From positions 1-58,072 of the forward strand of contig CAZEFW010000038.1 of the NCBI GenBank assembly GCA_964511535.1: 58,072 nucleotides of DNA, written 5' to 3'. Of the stretch, positions 56,790-58,072 are shown piece after piece; the stretch's first letter is position 1, and each line of letters begins with the position of its first letter. The notes under the pieces were generated by a model, which saw only the letters and a program-made list of their open reading frames with translations, made no database searches and was not told the origin of the DNA. The position numbers and the translations under genes are program-made. The stretch comes from CAZCFB01 sp964511535. GTDB taxonomy: Bacteria; Myxococcota_A; Polyangia; GCA-2747355; CAZCFB01.

Positions 56790-57776
56790 TCAGAGCTTCA
56801 CGATTTCCCAGATCATGGCCGGATTCAGCTCGAACACCTGGGCCAGCCGCAGCTTGCCCACGCAAGTGCAGATTCCGCAGGGCGGCACCTCCACTCGACG
56901 GAACGCCTCCTCGAACCCGAGGGCCACGGCGTCGTGGGTGCCGTGCGCCCGGGCCTTGCTGCAGAAGAGCATCTGCCCGTCGGGCAGCAGGGTGCAGGTC
57001 ACCAGCGCCGCCGGGCATTGCGGGGCGTGGCCCTGAACCTGCTGCAGGTAGTAGCGCAGCTCGGCCGAGATGCTGGCGATGGCCGCGGCGCGCGGATCCC
57101 GCCGCGCCTTGAGGTCCAGCAGGTATGACAACACCTCGCCCAGCGCATGCCGGTCCGGCACCATGTGGGCTGCCTCTTCCGGATCCAGAGTCTCGGTCGC
57201 CAGCACCTGAAAGCGCATGCCCACCCCGAGCTGGAGCCCGAAGTCGAGGACCTCGTCCATGCGCGCCACGTTCTGCCGCGTGAGGCAGGTGGTCAGCAGG
57301 AGCGGGATCCCTGCCCCCCGGGCCAGCTCCACGGCCCTCACCGCCGAGGCGGTGGCCCCCTCCCCGCGGTACAGGTCGTGCACGTCGGGCGGCCCGTCCA
57401 GGCTGATCTGCAGCAGATCCAGCGGGCGCAGGTCGTCGAGGAATCTCTCCACCCGCCGGCCGTTGGTGTTGAGCTTGCAGACCATGCCGTGCGCCTTGAC
57501 CTCGCGCACGATCTCGCCCATGTCCCGCCGCAGCAACGGCTCGCCGCCGGTGAACGCCACGAGGCGCACGCCGGCGCGCTTCATCTGTCGCAGCAGCCCC
57601 TTGACCTGCCCGGTGTCCAGCTCGTCCGAGCTCCGCAGGTCCTTCCACTTGCAATACCCGCACAGCTGGTTGCAGCGACCGGTGATGAGCCAGGTGACCG
57701 TGACGGGCCGGCTCTGGCGAGTGATCTTGTAACGCAGGACCTCGGCGCCCAGGCGGATCTTGCTCGGCCAGTCCAT
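56790..57776 (-). CDS. Radical SAM/SPASM-type protein
   Basis: A 328-residue radical SAM enzyme. The cluster motif is C35-x3-C39-x2-C42 (RCNQLCGYC). FTGGEPLLRRDMG and ISLDGPPDVHD are the typical SAM-binding segments. The C-terminal part has further cysteines (QCPAALVTC, MLFCSK, PPCGICTC) that suggest an auxiliary iron-sulfur cluster, as in SPASM proteins. Substrates of such enzymes are peptides, proteins or small molecules. It lies 32 nt downstream of a second radical SAM/SPASM gene and just before the flippase-like gene. Confidence 0.88.
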   Translation of the reverse strand: MDWPSKIRLGAEVLRYKITRQSRPVTVTWLITGRCNQLCGYCKWKDLRSSDELDTGQVKGLLRQMKRAGVRLVAFTGGEPLLRRDMGEIVREVKAHGMVCKLNTNGRRVERFLDDLRPLDLLQISLDGPPDVHDLYRGEGATASAVRAVELARGAGIPLLLTTCLTRQNVARMDEVLDFGLQLGVGMRFQVLATETLDPEEAAHMVPDRHALGEVLSYLLDLKARRDPRAAAIASISAELRYYLQQVQGHAPQCPAALVTCTLLPDGQMLFCSKARAHGTHDAVALGFEEAFRRVEVPPCGICTCVGKLRLAQVFELNPAMIWEIVKL

Positions 57777-57808
57777 GTTCGTTTTGGGGCCGCGGCCCGC
57801 GGGGGTTC

Positions 57809-58072
57809 TTACTTCTCCCCCTGATCGCCGCCCCACTCGGGGTGCTCGTCGTAGGGCTGAGGGGAGATGTCGCATGACTGCAACGGCGCGATGTAGCGGG
57901 AACGGAATTCAGGATCCTCGGCGCTGGAGCACATCGGCTTGTCCTCGGTCTTCTTCCAGCCCGCCATGCGCGCGTAGATCTCCTCAAACGGCTCCTCGCG
58001 CACGTTGCCGAAGGCGATCTGGATGAAGGGGCACGGGATGATGTCGCCGTAGCAGGTGATGTAGATCTCGGT
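57809..58072 (-). CDS. C-terminal part of a radical SAM/SPASM protein (5' end outside window)
   Basis: The frame is open from the right window edge (58072) to the stop at 57809, so 87 residues are visible. They begin with EIYITCYGDIIPCPF and GNVREEPFEEIY, the usual SPASM pattern in which cysteines bind an auxiliary cluster before a GNv-x-E-x-l-xEI turn. Two more cysteines follow. The radical SAM core lies beyond the window. It precedes the second radical SAM gene on the same strand. Confidence 0.75.
   Translation of the reverse strand, partial: TEIYITCYGDIIPCPFIQIAFGNVREEPFEEIYARMAGWKKTEDKPMCSSAEDPEFRSRYIAPLQSCDISPQPYDEHPEWGGDQGEK

Noticed and set aside
56790..58072. An anSME (anaerobic sulfatase-maturating enzyme) serving the sulfatase at 1352.
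   Set aside because: The radical SAM proteins lie 54 kb away next to a flippase-like gene and show no anSME-specific feature that I can see.

Overview
The window is GC-rich chromosomal DNA (roughly 70% G+C by eye) with very tight gene packing, many 1-4 nt start/stop overlaps and short intergenic spaces. About fifty genes can be supported. I see no rRNA or tRNA gene, CRISPR array, insertion sequence or phage gene. Many predicted lipoproteins, Cys-rich modules of the myxobacterial type, a Hanks-type kinase, hybrid PAS histidine kinases, twitching ATPases and Pro-rich spacers together suggest a deltaproteobacterial or myxobacterial (Myxococcota-like) organism. That placement is an inference from style; no phylogenetic marker gene is present.

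Layout. 1-5.2 kb: the tail of a Cys-rich secreted protein, a HAD phosphatase-like protein, a lipoprotein sulfatase directly followed by a class III aminotransferase, and divergent to them an FGE-fold lipoprotein that lacks the FGE cysteines. 5.2-8.3 kb: amylosucrase and a divergent ROK sugar kinase. 8.3-11.8 kb: a signalling cluster (REC-PAS-PAS histidine kinase, stand-alone receiver, PAS histidine kinase). 11.8-18.9 kb: DMT transporter, a 73/71 bp tandem repeat array, a Sel1/TPR lipoprotein, flavin-reductase-like protein, DUF362 protein, outer-membrane beta-barrel and metallophosphoesterase. 18.9-26.7 kb: inosine-guanosine kinase, then the phosphonate operon phnW-phnX-pbfA, an internally duplicated lipoprotein and an OPA-type transporter. 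26.8-32.2 kb: SDR, two lipoproteins, M48-TerB protease, cold-shock-like protein, methyltransferase and membrane-anchored glutaredoxin.

32.2-35.8 kb is a three-gene overlapping operon: beta-helix lipoprotein, TPR membrane protein, and a macro-like/SIR2 fusion that is the best candidate for an unrecognised NAD-consuming (defence or stress) system. 43.4-35.8 kb (minus strand) is an apparent operon of a HEAT-repeat/PilT fusion, a canonical PilT/PilU ATPase, a TPR-Ser/Thr kinase and a B12-radical SAM enzyme. 47.8-43.5 kb (minus) is bioB-bioF-bioA-bioD with ATGA overlaps between F, A and D, divergent from a biotin ligase with an unusual active-site loop. 48.8-54.4 kb holds a PDQ-repeat lipoprotein, a coiled-coil lipoprotein, a thioredoxin/CcdA/thioredoxin-fold redox module and a SulP-STAS transporter. 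54.6-58.1 kb holds a membrane protein, a flippase-like (LPG synthase TM) protein and two radical SAM/SPASM genes, the last cut by the window edge.

Several genes lack a Shine-Dalgarno sequence but carry a -10-like AT-rich hexamer 6-9 nt before the ATG, which suggests that leaderless transcription is used here.
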